NCBI RefSeq assembly: GCF_038002605.1
Contig: NZ_JBBOCT010000001.1
Location: 62,001 to 126,000, forward strand
Origin: Bacillus sp. FSL K6-3431
Lineage (GTDB): Bacteria > Bacillota > Bacilli > Bacillales > Bacillaceae_C
DNA length: 64,000 nucleotides
Direction: 5' to 3'
Shown one piece after another: positions 1-8,630 of the stretch (the first letter of the stretch is position 1; the number at the start of each line of letters is the position of its first letter). The notes under the pieces were generated by a model. The model saw nothing but the letters and a program-made list of their open reading frames with translations, was not told the origin of the DNA and searched no databases. A program made the translations under genes and the position numbers.

Positions 1-764
1 AGCATATGAAAACGGGTGCATTAATTGTCTATACTTCCGCTGATTCTGTATTACAAATAGCTGCGCACGAAGATATAGTACCGATTGAAGAGTTATATCA
101 AATATGCGAGCAGGCCAGGGAATTGACAATGGCTGAAGAATATAAAGTAGGACGAGTCATAGCAAGACCGTTTATCGGAACGCCAGCCAATTTTACACGG
201 ACTGCAAATCGTCATGATTATGCGCTTAAACCATTTGATAATACGGTAATGAATGAGTTAATGAATAAGGGCTTAGATGTGATTGCAATTGGTAAAATTC
301 ATGATATTTATGACGGTGAGGGTATTACGGATTCCGTAAGAACAGTTTCAAATATGGATGGAATGGATAAATGGATCGATATACTGAATAAAGATTTTAC
401 TGGTCTCAGTTTCATTAATCTAGTTGATTTCGATGCTTTATTTGGACATCGACGGGATCCGATTGGATATGGGAAAGCGTTAGAAGAATTTGATGAACGA
501 ATGACTGAGTTAATGCCTAAATTACGCAAAGATGATCTCCTGATCATAACAGCAGATCACGGTAATGATCCTATCCATCACGGAACAGATCACACAAGAG
601 AATATGTACCTTTACTCGTGTACTCGCCAAGCTTTGCTGGAGGTAAAGAGTTGCCGATTCGTAAAACATTTGCCGATGTAGGAGCGACGATTGCGGACAA
701 TTTTAATATAAAGTGGCAAGGGGCAGGAGAAAGCTTTCTAGAGAATTTAAAGGTTAAGGGGTAG
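1..764 (+). CDS. deoB: Phosphopentomutase, 3' part (start lies before the window)
   Basis: Phosphopentomutase interconverts (deoxy)ribose 1-phosphate and 5-phosphate in nucleoside salvage. The reading frame is open to the left edge: the first Met (position 6) lies inside a conserved stretch and has no ribosome site, so the gene is cut by the window. Visible signatures of the alkaline-phosphatase-like family are [12 protein letters not shown], the metal-binding ITADHGNDP and [13 protein letters not shown] near the C-terminus. It ends 5 bases before the purine nucleoside phosphorylase, the usual drm-pupG operon arrangement, and its product feeds on that enzyme's ribose 1-phosphate. Confidence 0.95.
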   Translation, partial: HMKTGALIVYTSADSVLQIAAHEDIVPIEELYQICEQARELTMAEEYKVGRVIARPFIGTPANFTRTANRHDYALKPFDNTVMNELMNKGLDVIAIGKIHDIYDGEGITDSVRTVSNMDGMDKWIDILNKDFTGLSFINLVDFDALFGHRRDPIGYGKALEEFDERMTELMPKLRKDDLLIITADHGNDPIHHGTDHTREYVPLLVYSPSFAGGKELPIRKTFADVGATIADNFNIKWQGAGESFLENLKVKG

Positions 765-769
765 TGTAG

Positions 770-1582
770 ATGTATAAAAAAATAGAAGAAGCAACAACAT
801 TTATTCAAGAACAATATGCTGAAAGTCTTGATATCGGATTAATTCTAGGATCGGGACTTGGTATTCTTGCAGAAGAAATAGAGCAGGCGATAAAAATACC
901 ATATGAGCAAATACCTCACTTTCCTGTTTCGACGGTAGAAGGACATACGGGTCAACTTGTCATCGGAAGCCTCAACGGAAAAAAAGTAATGGCGATGCAA
1001 GGTCGATTTCACTTTTATGAAGGCTATCATTTTCATGAGGTAACATTCCCTGTACGTGTAATGAAAGCATTAGGGGTAGGACAGTTGATTGTCACAAATG
1101 CAGCTGGCGGTGTTAATAAAGAATTTCAACCAGGTGATTTAATGATCATTACAGACCATATAAATCATATGGGAGGAAATCCTTTAATTGGTTCAAACGA
1201 TGCGCGCCTTGGTCCAAGGTTTCCGGATATGTCAGAGGCGTATAGTAAAAAGCTAATTGCTCTAGCAAAAGAAACTGCTGAAAATCTTCATCTATCTGTT
1301 CAGAATGGAGTATATTTTGGCAATACGGGTCCTTTGTACGAAACACCTGCAGAGGTGAGAATGATCCGACAACTTGGTGGGGATGCTGTTGGTATGTCAA
1401 CAGTCCCTGAAGTGATTGTAGCCCGTCATGCAGGCATAGAAGTAATGGGTATTTCATGTATATCCAATCTTGCCGCGGGAATGTTAGACCAACCATTAAC
1501 ACATGACGAGGTTATCGAGACGACACAAAAAGTGCAATCTGATTTTTTACGGCTGATAAAAGCGTTAGTTGAAGCCATGTAA
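770..1582 (+). CDS. pupG: Purine nucleoside phosphorylase (trimeric PNP family)
   Basis: Cytosolic enzyme that splits guanosine/inosine and deoxy forms with phosphate to the base and (deoxy)ribose 1-phosphate. The 270 residues match the usual family length. Seen: phosphate-site LGSGLG near residue 27, GRFHFYEG, VTNAAGG, NHMGGNPLIG, the purine-site Glu in YETPAEVRM and Asn in ISCISNLAAG. The Glu/Asn pair is typical of the trimeric 6-oxopurine-specific class rather than hexameric DeoD. It is translated directly after deoB and is followed by a strong terminator. It could also be named punA/deoD in other annotations. Confidence 0.94.
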   Translation: MYKKIEEATTFIQEQYAESLDIGLILGSGLGILAEEIEQAIKIPYEQIPHFPVSTVEGHTGQLVIGSLNGKKVMAMQGRFHFYEGYHFHEVTFPVRVMKALGVGQLIVTNAAGGVNKEFQPGDLMIITDHINHMGGNPLIGSNDARLGPRFPDMSEAYSKKLIALAKETAENLHLSVQNGVYFGNTGPLYETPAEVRMIRQLGGDAVGMSTVPEVIVARHAGIEVMGISCISNLAAGMLDQPLTHDEVIETTQKVQSDFLRLIKALVEAM

Positions 1583-1596
1583 AATATAAAAATATG

Positions 1597-1633
1597 AAAA
1601 AAGCCGGGGATCTTGAATCTTCGGCTTTTTTTT
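1597..1633 (+). terminator. Intrinsic terminator after pupG
   Basis: Ten-base stem (AAAAAAGCCG with CGGCTTTTTT) followed by more T residues. It closes the deoB-pupG transcript and separates it from the sporulation genes. Confidence 0.9.
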
Positions 1634-1676
1634 CGTGATTTAACTTTAGATGCCTTGCGCTTTTTTCTATGAGCGG

Positions 1677-1705
1677 GTATAAAAAACGTCCGAACGGAGA
1701 GAATG
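1677..1705 (+). promoter_or_regulatory. Candidate sigma-F-type promoter of dacF
   Basis: GTATA at 1677-1681 and GGAGAGAATG at 1696-1705 resemble the sigma-F elements GYWTA and GGNRANANTW. The spacer is 14 bases, slightly short, and the last -10 base is off. dacF is a forespore sigma-F gene in B. subtilis, which is the main reason to take this weak match seriously. Confidence 0.4.
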
Positions 1706-1755
1706 GGTCTATGGAAAAGATTTCCGTTTAAAATGACATAATTGGAGGGGTTAAA

Positions 1756-2919
1756 ATGAAAAAAATTGTCCGTAATATAATTTGTTTGGTGATAATATCC
1801 TCTTTGTTTTCTCAATCCGTACTTGCAGAAGAAAAACAAGCGGAGCTTTCGAATGATTCAAAATCTGCAATCCTAATTGAAAGAGATACAGGTTCCATTT
1901 TATATGATAAAAACAGCCACGAAAAGCTACCTCCTGCATCGATGACAAAAATAATGACCTTGCTCTTAATCATGGAAGCAATTGATAGTGGAAAATTGAC
2001 CATGAATGATAAGGTTCGAACAAGTGAATATGCTGCGTCTATGGGTGGCTCCCAAATTTTCTTAGAGCCCGGGGAAGAGATGCAAGTGAAGGAGATGCTT
2101 CTAGCAATTTCTCTTGCTTCTGCCAATGATGCGTCTGTGGCGATGGCTGAAAAAATCGCTGGTAGTGAGGAAGCGTTTGTAGACATGATGAATAAACGAG
2201 TACAATCATTAGGTTTGAAAAACACTCATTTTATGAACACAACTGGCTTACCTGCTAGTGATCATTATAGTACTGCATACGATATGGCGATGATGGCAAA
2301 AGCATTATTAAGATATGAGGAAATAACAGAGTTTACAAAGCAGTATGAATCATATTTACGCGAAGATACCGATAGGAAATTTTGGCTCGTTAATACGAAT
2401 AAACTCGTTAAGTTTTATCCCGGTGTAGATGGTCTTAAAACAGGTTTTACAAGTGAAGCTAAATATTGTCTTACAGCTACTGCAAAAAAAGATGGAATGC
2501 GTGTCATTGCAGTAGTTTTCGGTGCTCCTACAACTAAAAGCAGAAATGCCCAAGTTACGAAGATGTTAGATTTTTCATTTTCTCAATATGCTACACATTC
2601 GATTCATAAAAAAGGGAAGATGATTCAAGAAATTAATATTAGTAAAGGAGAGCAAAAATCAATAAATGCGGTGACAGGAGAGCAAGTTTCGGTCTTAACG
2701 AAAAAAGGCGAAAAAACAGAAGGTCTGACAACGGAAATAAAAATCAATAAGAACCTGAAGGCCCCAATAAATAAAGGGGAAAAAGTAGGTATGATCACGA
2801 TTAAAAAAGAAGACAAAGAACTTGTTAAAACACCATTAGTTGCAGAAAAAAGTGTTCAAAAAGCTACATGGTGGCAATTATATAAACGCGCATTCGGGTT
2901 ATTCACCCAATCGAGATAA
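1756..2919 (+). CDS. dacF: Sporulation D-alanyl-D-alanine carboxypeptidase DacF (class A low-MW PBP)
   Basis: Serine DD-carboxypeptidase that trims the terminal D-Ala from peptidoglycan stem peptides; DacF acts from the forespore on spore cortex structure. Seen: N-terminal hydrophobic signal ending near AEEK, the SxxK nucleophile motif SMTK (about residue 62), SAN (SxN), KTG in DGLKTGFTSEAKY, then a C-terminal beta-rich domain and a final amphipathic region (WWQLYKRAF) typical of membrane anchoring. It has 387 residues and a good ribosome site (ggagggg) 7 bases upstream. It lies before spoIIAA as in B. subtilis, but the gap is enlarged by repeats. The paralogue dacB is at 10872. Confidence 0.92.
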   Translation: MKKIVRNIICLVIISSLFSQSVLAEEKQAELSNDSKSAILIERDTGSILYDKNSHEKLPPASMTKIMTLLLIMEAIDSGKLTMNDKVRTSEYAASMGGSQIFLEPGEEMQVKEMLLAISLASANDASVAMAEKIAGSEEAFVDMMNKRVQSLGLKNTHFMNTTGLPASDHYSTAYDMAMMAKALLRYEEITEFTKQYESYLREDTDRKFWLVNTNKLVKFYPGVDGLKTGFTSEAKYCLTATAKKDGMRVIAVVFGAPTTKSRNAQVTKMLDFSFSQYATHSIHKKGKMIQEINISKGEQKSINAVTGEQVSVLTKKGEKTEGLTTEIKINKNLKAPINKGEKVGMITIKKEDKELVKTPLVAEKSVQKATWWQLYKRAFGLFTQSR

Positions 2920-2956
2920 AAATCGGACTTAAAAACTTTAGCGAATTACTTCTAGT

Positions 2957-2997
2957 TTTGTCATGCGGAAGGAATTAGCGTAGTCAATATAGAATTG
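2957..2997 (+). promoter_or_regulatory. Sigma-H promoter with adjacent Spo0A-box-like site for the spoIIA operon
   Basis: GAAGGAATT (2968-2976) matches the sigma-H -35 consensus RNAGGAWWW fully. After exactly 12 bases, ATAGAATTG (2989-2997) matches RNNGAATWW at all but the last base. TTTGTCATG at 2957-2965 resembles a 0A box (TTTGTCRAA) and touches the -35, where Spo0A~P would contact sigma-H polymerase. The B. subtilis spoIIA operon uses exactly this pair. The predicted start (about 3005) lies just before the first repeat unit. Confidence 0.75.
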
Positions 2998-3008
2998 ACA
3001 CACTATAC

Positions 3009-3158
3009 CAAGAAAAGCGAAAGCACCTGTTTAGCGACAAATGGACTGGACTGACCTGTTCAAGATAAAGGAAAGCCAAAAGTGCTTTTCTTTTGAGCTT
3101 GACTTATCGAAGATAAGGGGAGGGAAGTCCACGAGTCGCTAGGCGCTGTAGCTAGACA
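3009..3158 (+). repeat. Dispersed structured repeat, unit A
   Basis: Its first 52 bases recur in unit B with one mismatch. Internal complementarity is nested: AGCGAC with GTCGCT, TGGACT with AGTCCA, and CAAAAG with CTTTTG, so the element should fold into a long branched hairpin as RNA or single-stranded DNA. I recall similar GCGCC-TGTTTA…GGACTGGACTGACC repeats in Bacillaceae genomes but cannot search. No coding potential. Confidence 0.75.
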
Positions 3159-3159
3159 A

Positions 3160-3254
3160 CAAGAAAAGCGAAAGCACCTGTTTAGCGACGAATGGACTGG
3201 ACTGACCTGTTAAATAAAGGGAGGAAAGTCCATGAGCTGCAGGCGCTGTAGCCA
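3160..3254 (+). repeat. Dispersed structured repeat, unit B (shorter copy)
   Basis: Tandem direct copy of unit A lacking the central ~60 bases. Outer arms AGCACCTG/CAGGCGCT and inner arms ATGGACT/AGTCCAT remain able to pair. It lies in the predicted spoIIA 5' leader, ending about 55 bases before the spoIIAA start. A TTTGACAAA (3278-3286), the reverse complement of a perfect 0A box, follows but is close to the ribosome site. Confidence 0.72.
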
Positions 3255-3308
3255 CATCAATGCGTATGGTACTTGCGTTTGACAAAAAAAGAGGGAGGCT
3301 AAGGATAA

Positions 3309-3659
3309 GTGAGTCTTACAGTTGAATTAGAGGTAAAACAAGAGGCATTATGCATCCGTTTAGCTGGAGAGTTAGACCATCATACAGCTGAACAATTGAA
3401 GGAAAAAGTAACAACTACAATGGAGAAACACCAAATTATTCATCTTATCTTGAACTTAGAAAAACTTACATTCATGGATAGTTCAGGATTGGGGGTTATA
3501 TTAGGAAGATATAAGCAAATTAAATTAAAACATGGAGAAATGGTAGTTTGCGCCATATCACCTCCAGTAAAACGCCTATTCGAAATGTCGGGTCTCTTTA
3601 AAATTGTTAAGTTGGAAACATCAGAACAATTTGCACTTGAACGATTGGGGGTTGCATAA
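3309..3659 (+). CDS. spoIIAA: Anti-sigma F factor antagonist SpoIIAA
   Basis: STAS-domain protein that, when unphosphorylated, binds SpoIIAB and frees sigma-F in the forespore. SpoIIAB phosphorylates it and SpoIIE dephosphorylates it. The 116 residues match the family; the phosphorylated serine is Ser58 in FMDSSGLGV, the same number as in B. subtilis. The start is GTG, 10 bases after gggagg. First gene of spoIIAA-spoIIAB-sigF, with 3 bases between it and spoIIAB. Confidence 0.96.
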   Translation: MSLTVELEVKQEALCIRLAGELDHHTAEQLKEKVTTTMEKHQIIHLILNLEKLTFMDSSGLGVILGRYKQIKLKHGEMVVCAISPPVKRLFEMSGLFKIVKLETSEQFALERLGVA

Positions 3660-3662
3660 TCA

Positions 3663-4103
3663 ATGAGAAATGAAATGCAGATTCAATTCAGTGCTCTCAG
3701 TGAAAATGAATCCTTTGCTCGCGTTACTGTCGCAGCTTTTATTGCTCAATTAGATCCTACATTAGATGAATTAACGGAAATTAAAACCGTAGTGTCGGAA
3801 GCGGTTACGAATGCAATTATTCATGGCTATGAACAAAATCCAACGGGGATTGTTTTTATTTCCGCGGCCATTGAAGATGGAATGATAGATTTAATCATCC
3901 GAGATAATGGGATTGGTATTGACAATATTGATGAAGCAAGACAACCATTATTTACAACTAAACCGGATTTGGAACGTTCGGGTATGGGTTTTACGATAAT
4001 GGAAAATTTCATGGATCATTTAGAAGTGGAATCACACCAAGGTACAGGCACAACAATCCGCTTAATAAAATACTTGACGAAAAACAAAGCTTTATGCAAT
4101 TAA
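3663..4103 (+). CDS. spoIIAB: Anti-sigma F factor / SpoIIAA kinase SpoIIAB
   Basis: GHKL-fold serine kinase and anti-sigma factor: it holds sigma-F inactive in the predivisional cell and phosphorylates SpoIIAA. Seen: N-box [15 protein letters not shown] with Glu46 and Asn50 at the B. subtilis positions, DNGIGI (G1 box, about 81-86) and [11 protein letters not shown] (G2/ATP lid). Length of 146 residues is normal. Middle gene of the three-gene operon. Confidence 0.96.
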   Translation: MRNEMQIQFSALSENESFARVTVAAFIAQLDPTLDELTEIKTVVSEAVTNAIIHGYEQNPTGIVFISAAIEDGMIDLIIRDNGIGIDNIDEARQPLFTTKPDLERSGMGFTIMENFMDHLEVESHQGTGTTIRLIKYLTKNKALCN

Positions 4104-4115
4104 GGAGCCGCGCCT

Positions 4116-4874
4116 ATGGATGTGGAACTTAAGAAAGAGAAAAATCAGGTTTTTTTAAAAGATGCCGAGGTCAAGGAATATATCAAAAGAAGTCAAGCTG
4201 GAGACCAAAGTGCTAGAGATCTCCTTGTGGAAAGAAATGTAAGACTAGTATGGTCTGTTGTTCAGCGTTTTTTAAATCGGGGCTATGAACCTGACGATTT
4301 GTTTCAAATTGGTAGTATTGGACTATTAAAATCAGTTGATAAATTTGACCTTTCTTATGATGTAAAATTTTCAACGTATGCAGTTCCAATGATTATCGGG
4401 GAAATTCAACGATTCATTCGCGATGATGGTACAGTGAAGGTAAGCCGTTCGTTGAAAGAATTAGGAAATAAAATTAGAAGGGCAAAAGATGATCTTGCCA
4501 AAGAAAATGGAAAAGTACCTACCGTGAATGAAATTGCTGCATATTTAGAAGTTTCGCGTGAAGAGATTGTTATGGCGCAAGATGCCGGGCGATCTCCTGC
4601 ATCTATTCATGAAACTGTCTATGAGAACGATGGTGATCCTATTACATTAATGGATCAAATTGCTGATCAAAACGAACAAAAGTGGTTTGATAATATCGCC
4701 CTTAAAGAGGCAATAAGAGAGCTCGGTGATCGGGAGCGTTTAATTGTTTATCTTAGGTATTATAAAGATCGAACCCAAACAGAGGTAGCTGAACGACTTG
4801 GCATATCCCAGGTCCAAGTCTCACGAATTGAAAAAAAAATACTAGAACAAATGAAAGAACACATGGATACGTAA
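4116..4874 (+). CDS. sigF: RNA polymerase sporulation sigma factor SigF
   Basis: First forespore-specific sigma factor. Seen: region 2 core DLFQIGSIGLLKSVDKFD with the downstream aromatic-rich FSTYAVPMIIGEIQRFIRDDG, region 3, and the region 4 helix-turn-helix TEVAERLGISQVQVSRIEKK. 252 residues, close to the B. subtilis 255. Ribosome site aaggagccgcgcct lies just upstream of the ATG. The operon ends here at a terminator that starts inside the last codons. Confidence 0.97.
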   Translation: MDVELKKEKNQVFLKDAEVKEYIKRSQAGDQSARDLLVERNVRLVWSVVQRFLNRGYEPDDLFQIGSIGLLKSVDKFDLSYDVKFSTYAVPMIIGEIQRFIRDDGTVKVSRSLKELGNKIRRAKDDLAKENGKVPTVNEIAAYLEVSREEIVMAQDAGRSPASIHETVYENDGDPITLMDQIADQNEQKWFDNIALKEAIRELGDRERLIVYLRYYKDRTQTEVAERLGISQVQVSRIEKKILEQMKEHMDT

Positions 4875-4899
4875 CAGTTATCCATGCGTTCTTTTTTTT
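4857..4899 (+). terminator. Intrinsic terminator overlapping the end of sigF
   Basis: CATGGATA (4862-4869) pairs with TATCCATG (4879-4886), extended by GAAC/GTTC with one bulged pair, then a run of T. The stop codon lies in the loop. Confidence 0.88.
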
Positions 4900-4929
4900 G
4901 TATAAAAAATGCTATTCTGTCACATGTTA
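4900..4929 (+). promoter_or_regulatory. Sigma-G-type promoter of spoVAF
   Basis: GTATA (4900-4904), 18-base spacer, CATGTTA (4923-4929) match the forespore sigma-G pattern GHATR-N18-CATNNTA. Position about 50 bases before the ATG and directly after the sigF terminator implies an independent forespore transcript, as known for the spoVA operon. Confidence 0.65.
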
Positions 4930-4981
4930 ATTAAATACGATCAAAAATATTCCACTCCAATATGAACAGGAGCTGATATGA

Positions 4982-6463
4982 ATGCGCAGACGCAATAGTA
5001 AAACGTCGGATGTTCTCGATCAAGGTTTAGATGAAATAGAACAATTTTTTAAAAATAGAGTAGGCTTGGGCACTAGTTTTGATCTAGGGATCAGAAAGTT
5101 AATCGTGTTAGAGAAAAAAGTACAGATATATTATGTGAATGGTTTATGTGACTCCCTTTATACAATTGAGATTATTAAGGAACTTGTAAATTTAAATGAT
5201 CATGAACCACCAACTAAACATATTGGAAGCTTGATTGAAAATCGTCTGGTCCATTCTTCGGTTGAAGTTGTTCAAACGATAGATGAAATGGTTGACCAAG
5301 TTTTAGCCGGGTTGATTGCGATCGTAATTGAAGGAGAACATACTGCTTTGATCATTGACGTTCGTAGCTATCCAGGTAGGCAGCCTGAAGAGCCAGATAC
5401 CGAAAAAGTTATCCGTGGTTCTAGGGATGGTTTTGTTGAAAATATTATTGTTAATACCGCGCTAACGAGAAGAAGGATTAGGGATGAACGTTTAAGATTT
5501 GAGATGTTTAAAATTGGCGAACGCTCCAAAACGGATGTTGCTATTGGTTATATAAAAGACGTAGCAAATCCGGATCTGATCGACACAATTAGAAATGAAA
5601 TATCAAACATTGATGTGGATGGCATTACAATGGCAGATAAGACAGTGGAAGAATTTATAATGAAACAAGGGTATAATCCATATCCTCTCGTAAGGTACAC
5701 AGAGAGGGTGGATGTCGGGTCGATACATTTACTTGAAGGGCATGTATTGATATATATTGATACATCTCCAAGTGTGATAGTGACTCCAACTACCTTCTTT
5801 CATCATATTCAGCATGCAGAGGAATATCGTCAATCGCCAGGAGTAGGTACGTTTGTACGTTGGACAAGGTTTTTAGGGATTTGGGCATCACTCTTTGTGT
5901 TGCCATTGTGGTATTTGTTTGTAATCGAGCCATCGCTGCTTCCAGCAACTTTATCTTTTATTGGGCCAAATGAGTCTTCAGAAATACCGATTATTATTCA
6001 ATTGCTCATAGCGGACTTAGGAGTCGAATTTTTAAGGATCGCTGCTATCCACACCCCGACCCCACTTTCAACAGCGATGGGGCTCATTGCAGCAGTTTTA
6101 ATCGGACAAATTGCAGTAGATGTTGGTTTATTTGGCCCTGAGATCATTCTGTACATATCAATTGCAGCAGTCGGCACATTTTCAACACCAAGTTACGAGT
6201 TAAGTGTAGCGAATAAAATGATCAGAATGTTGTTATTAATTTGTGTTGCCTTGTTTAAAGCTCCTGGTTTGATTATAGGAACCACTGTATATATTCTTTT
6301 CCTTGCACAATTGAAACCATTGAATGCTCCATATTTATGGCCTGTATTACCATTCAATCCATCTGCCTTTACTCATATAATACTTAGGAGACCAGTTCCT
6401 GGCTCGATATTTCGCCCAAGTATTGTTCATCCAAGAAATAAGGTGCGGCAGTCAACTAAATAG
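4982..6463 (+). CDS. spoVAF: Spore germination protein SpoVAF (GerA-family A subunit-like)
   Basis: Membrane protein of the GerAA/SpoVAF family, which lies in the spore inner membrane and supports nutrient germination. 493 residues, equal to B. subtilis SpoVAF. The N-terminal soluble part (1-285) includes SRDGFVENIIVNTALTRRRI and the family motif PNPYPLVRYTERVD-like segment (GYNPYPLVRYTERVD); four to five membrane segments follow from about residue 295. ATG chosen because aggag lies 9 bases upstream; the overlapping ATG at 4978 ends after six codons. In B. subtilis it is the last gene of spoVAA-AF; here spoVAA to spoVAEa are absent between sigF and this gene. Confidence 0.88.
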   Translation: MRRRNSKTSDVLDQGLDEIEQFFKNRVGLGTSFDLGIRKLIVLEKKVQIYYVNGLCDSLYTIEIIKELVNLNDHEPPTKHIGSLIENRLVHSSVEVVQTIDEMVDQVLAGLIAIVIEGEHTALIIDVRSYPGRQPEEPDTEKVIRGSRDGFVENIIVNTALTRRRIRDERLRFEMFKIGERSKTDVAIGYIKDVANPDLIDTIRNEISNIDVDGITMADKTVEEFIMKQGYNPYPLVRYTERVDVGSIHLLEGHVLIYIDTSPSVIVTPTTFFHHIQHAEEYRQSPGVGTFVRWTRFLGIWASLFVLPLWYLFVIEPSLLPATLSFIGPNESSEIPIIIQLLIADLGVEFLRIAAIHTPTPLSTAMGLIAAVLIGQIAVDVGLFGPEIILYISIAAVGTFSTPSYELSVANKMIRMLLLICVALFKAPGLIIGTTVYILFLAQLKPLNAPYLWPVLPFNPSAFTHIILRRPVPGSIFRPSIVHPRNKVRQSTK

Positions 6464-6557
6464 TGTTTCCTCCATTGCAGAAACACTAATAATGTGATAA
6501 AGTTTATGCTTAGTAAGTTTGTTAAATAGTCTCATTTTTCTGTATGAATTTAAATGT

Positions 6558-6590
6558 AAGCAATCGGTACCTTTCCGATTGCTTTATTGA
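6558..6590 (+). terminator. Hairpin between spoVAF and lysA (probable terminator)
   Basis: Perfect 10-base stem AAGCAATCGG/CCGATTGCTT with a 7-base loop, followed by a T-rich but interrupted tail. A second, weaker hairpin (AGTGTTTC/GAAACACT, 6462-6487) overlaps the spoVAF stop. The stem ends only 38 bases before the lysA start, so it could also act in the lysA leader. Confidence 0.6.
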
Positions 6591-6622
6591 TATTTTTATT
6601 TTTAGATTTGGGAGGAAAAAAG

Positions 6623-7942
6623 ATGCACCTTTATGGCACGGCAACAATTAATACTTCTGGAAATTTAGAAATTGGTGGAACGGATACGGTTGAATTAGTT
6701 AAAAAATATGGGACACCTTTATACGTGTATGATATTGCTTTGATTCGCCAACGAGCACGGGCCTTTAAACAAACCTTTGATAAGCTTGGTATTAAAGCGC
6801 AAGTAGCTTATGCAAGTAAAGCTTTTTCTACAGTTGCCATGTTGCAATTGATTAAAGAGGAAGGTTTATCACTTGATGTTGTATCGGGTGGAGAATTATA
6901 TACAGCTATAAAAGCGGAATTCCCTGTAGAAAAAATCCATTTCCATGGGAATAATAAGAGTGAAGCAGAGTTAATAATGGCGTTGGATCATCAAGTTGGT
7001 TGCATTGTAGTTGATAATTTTTATGAGCTGGATATGTTGCGGAATCTTACAATAGAACGCAAACAACCTGTAAATATATTAATTAGAGTTACGCCTGGTA
7101 TTGAAGCGCATACGCATGATTATATTTTGACAGGCCAAGAAGATTCTAAGTTTGGATTTGATCTACAAAATGGCCAGGCTGAAACTGCCCTTTTAAAAGC
7201 GTTAGACAATGAATATATAAATGTGCTTGGTTTACATTGTCATATTGGTTCTCAAATATTTGAAACAACAGGCTTCCTATTGGCTGCCAACAAAATATTG
7301 GAGAAAATGGCTGAATGGCATGCTTCATTTGGATATACCCCGTCAGTTTTGAATCTAGGCGGAGGGTTCGGGATACGATATACTGCTGATGATGAACCAC
7401 TTGCTCCTGAAAACTATGTCAGGGAAATGATAAATGAGGTTCAGAAGGAAACAAAGCGACTCGAATTACCCATGCCCGAAATTTGGATAGAGCCAGGTAG
7501 ATCGCTAGTAGGTGATGCAGGGACTACTTTATATTCATTAGGCTCTAGTAAGGATGTCCCTAATGTGAGAAAGTTTTTGGCGGTTGATGGAGGGATGACT
7601 GATAATTTGCGTCCTGCTCTGTATGATGCAAAATATGAAGCAATTCTTGCAAATAGAGCTAACGATGAGCCGACTGACTTGGTATCTATTGCAGGTAAAT
7701 GCTGCGAGTCAGGTGATATGCTAATACGGGATTTGCAATTACCTATAGCTGAAAAAAATGATATCCTTGCCGTATTTTGTACCGGTGCATATGGTTATTC
7801 GATGGCCAATAATTACAATCGAATTCCTAGACCTCCTGTTGTATTTGTGGAAGAAGGGCAAGATAAACTGGTAGTTAAACGTGAAACATATGAAGATTTA
7901 GTCAGATTAGATATGCCATATATGGAAAAAACACGAGTGTAA
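6623..7942 (+). CDS. lysA: Diaminopimelate decarboxylase
   Basis: PLP enzyme that decarboxylates meso-diaminopimelate to L-lysine, the last step of lysine synthesis. 439 residues from the ATG preceded by gggagg at 6610; a longer in-frame ATG at 6587 has no ribosome site. Seen: PLP lysine Lys66 in VAYASKAFS, HCHIGSQ, the phosphate-binding GGGFGIRY, EPGRSLVGDAGTTLY, the active-site CCESGDML of the partner subunit, and GAYGYSMANNYN. Same position downstream of the spoVA locus as in B. subtilis. Confidence 0.96.
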   Translation: MHLYGTATINTSGNLEIGGTDTVELVKKYGTPLYVYDIALIRQRARAFKQTFDKLGIKAQVAYASKAFSTVAMLQLIKEEGLSLDVVSGGELYTAIKAEFPVEKIHFHGNNKSEAELIMALDHQVGCIVVDNFYELDMLRNLTIERKQPVNILIRVTPGIEAHTHDYILTGQEDSKFGFDLQNGQAETALLKALDNEYINVLGLHCHIGSQIFETTGFLLAANKILEKMAEWHASFGYTPSVLNLGGGFGIRYTADDEPLAPENYVREMINEVQKETKRLELPMPEIWIEPGRSLVGDAGTTLYSLGSSKDVPNVRKFLAVDGGMTDNLRPALYDAKYEAILANRANDEPTDLVSIAGKCCESGDMLIRDLQLPIAEKNDILAVFCTGAYGYSMANNYNRIPRPPVVFVEEGQDKLVVKRETYEDLVRLDMPYMEKTRV

Positions 7943-7972
7943 TTTTGAAAATGCGACTATATTCCGGGATAG

Positions 7973-8000
7973 TTGCGCTAATCTCTAATAATGTTACAAT
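7973..8000 (+). promoter_or_regulatory. Sigma-A promoter candidate before the small membrane peptide
   Basis: TTGCGC (7973-7978), 16 bases, TACAAT (7995-8000). It would give a transcript with a ~50-base leader for the peptide gene at 8059 and possibly ribT. Confidence 0.5.
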
Positions 8001-8058
8001 AATATATGAGTGAAATTTTTTATGATCGTTCTTGTCCAAGTATAAGGGGAGTCTGGAA

Positions 8059-8160
8059 TTGAATAAAAAGAATCTAATATTATTTGCATTAATTTTCATC
8101 GTAGCGGTTGTTTGGGGAATTGGCTATTGGATTTTTATTGCACCAACTGTAAATCTTTGA
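8059..8160 (+). CDS. Small single-pass membrane peptide, 33 residues
   Basis: Short reading frame starting with TTG, preceded by a clear ribosome site (aaggggag, 7-base spacing) and a promoter candidate. The product has a MNKKN start, one hydrophobic helix of about 22 residues and ends APTVNL. Strong ribosome site, sensible topology and a promoter support a real gene. Function unknown; it lies between lysA and ribT, 71 bases before ribT. Confidence 0.6.
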   Translation: MNKKNLILFALIFIVAVVWGIGYWIFIAPTVNL

Positions 8161-8219
8161 TCCAACAGTGTGACATGCCAAACAATGATTCGTTAAAGCT
8201 ATGCATGAAAAAAGAATAA

Positions 8220-8621
<402 letters not shown>

Positions 8622-8630
8622 GTTATCTTA

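Noticed and set aside
6..764. Taking the ATG at position 6 as the start of a short complete gene
   Set aside because: It lies inside a conserved deoB segment with the frame open to the left edge and no ribosome site; the gene is simply cut by the window.
3278..3286. Perfect reverse 0A box TTTGACAAA just before spoIIAA
   Set aside because: It is 22 bases from the start codon, next to the ribosome site and ~280 bases downstream of the sigma-H promoter, so it is probably chance; noted but not called as a regulatory site.
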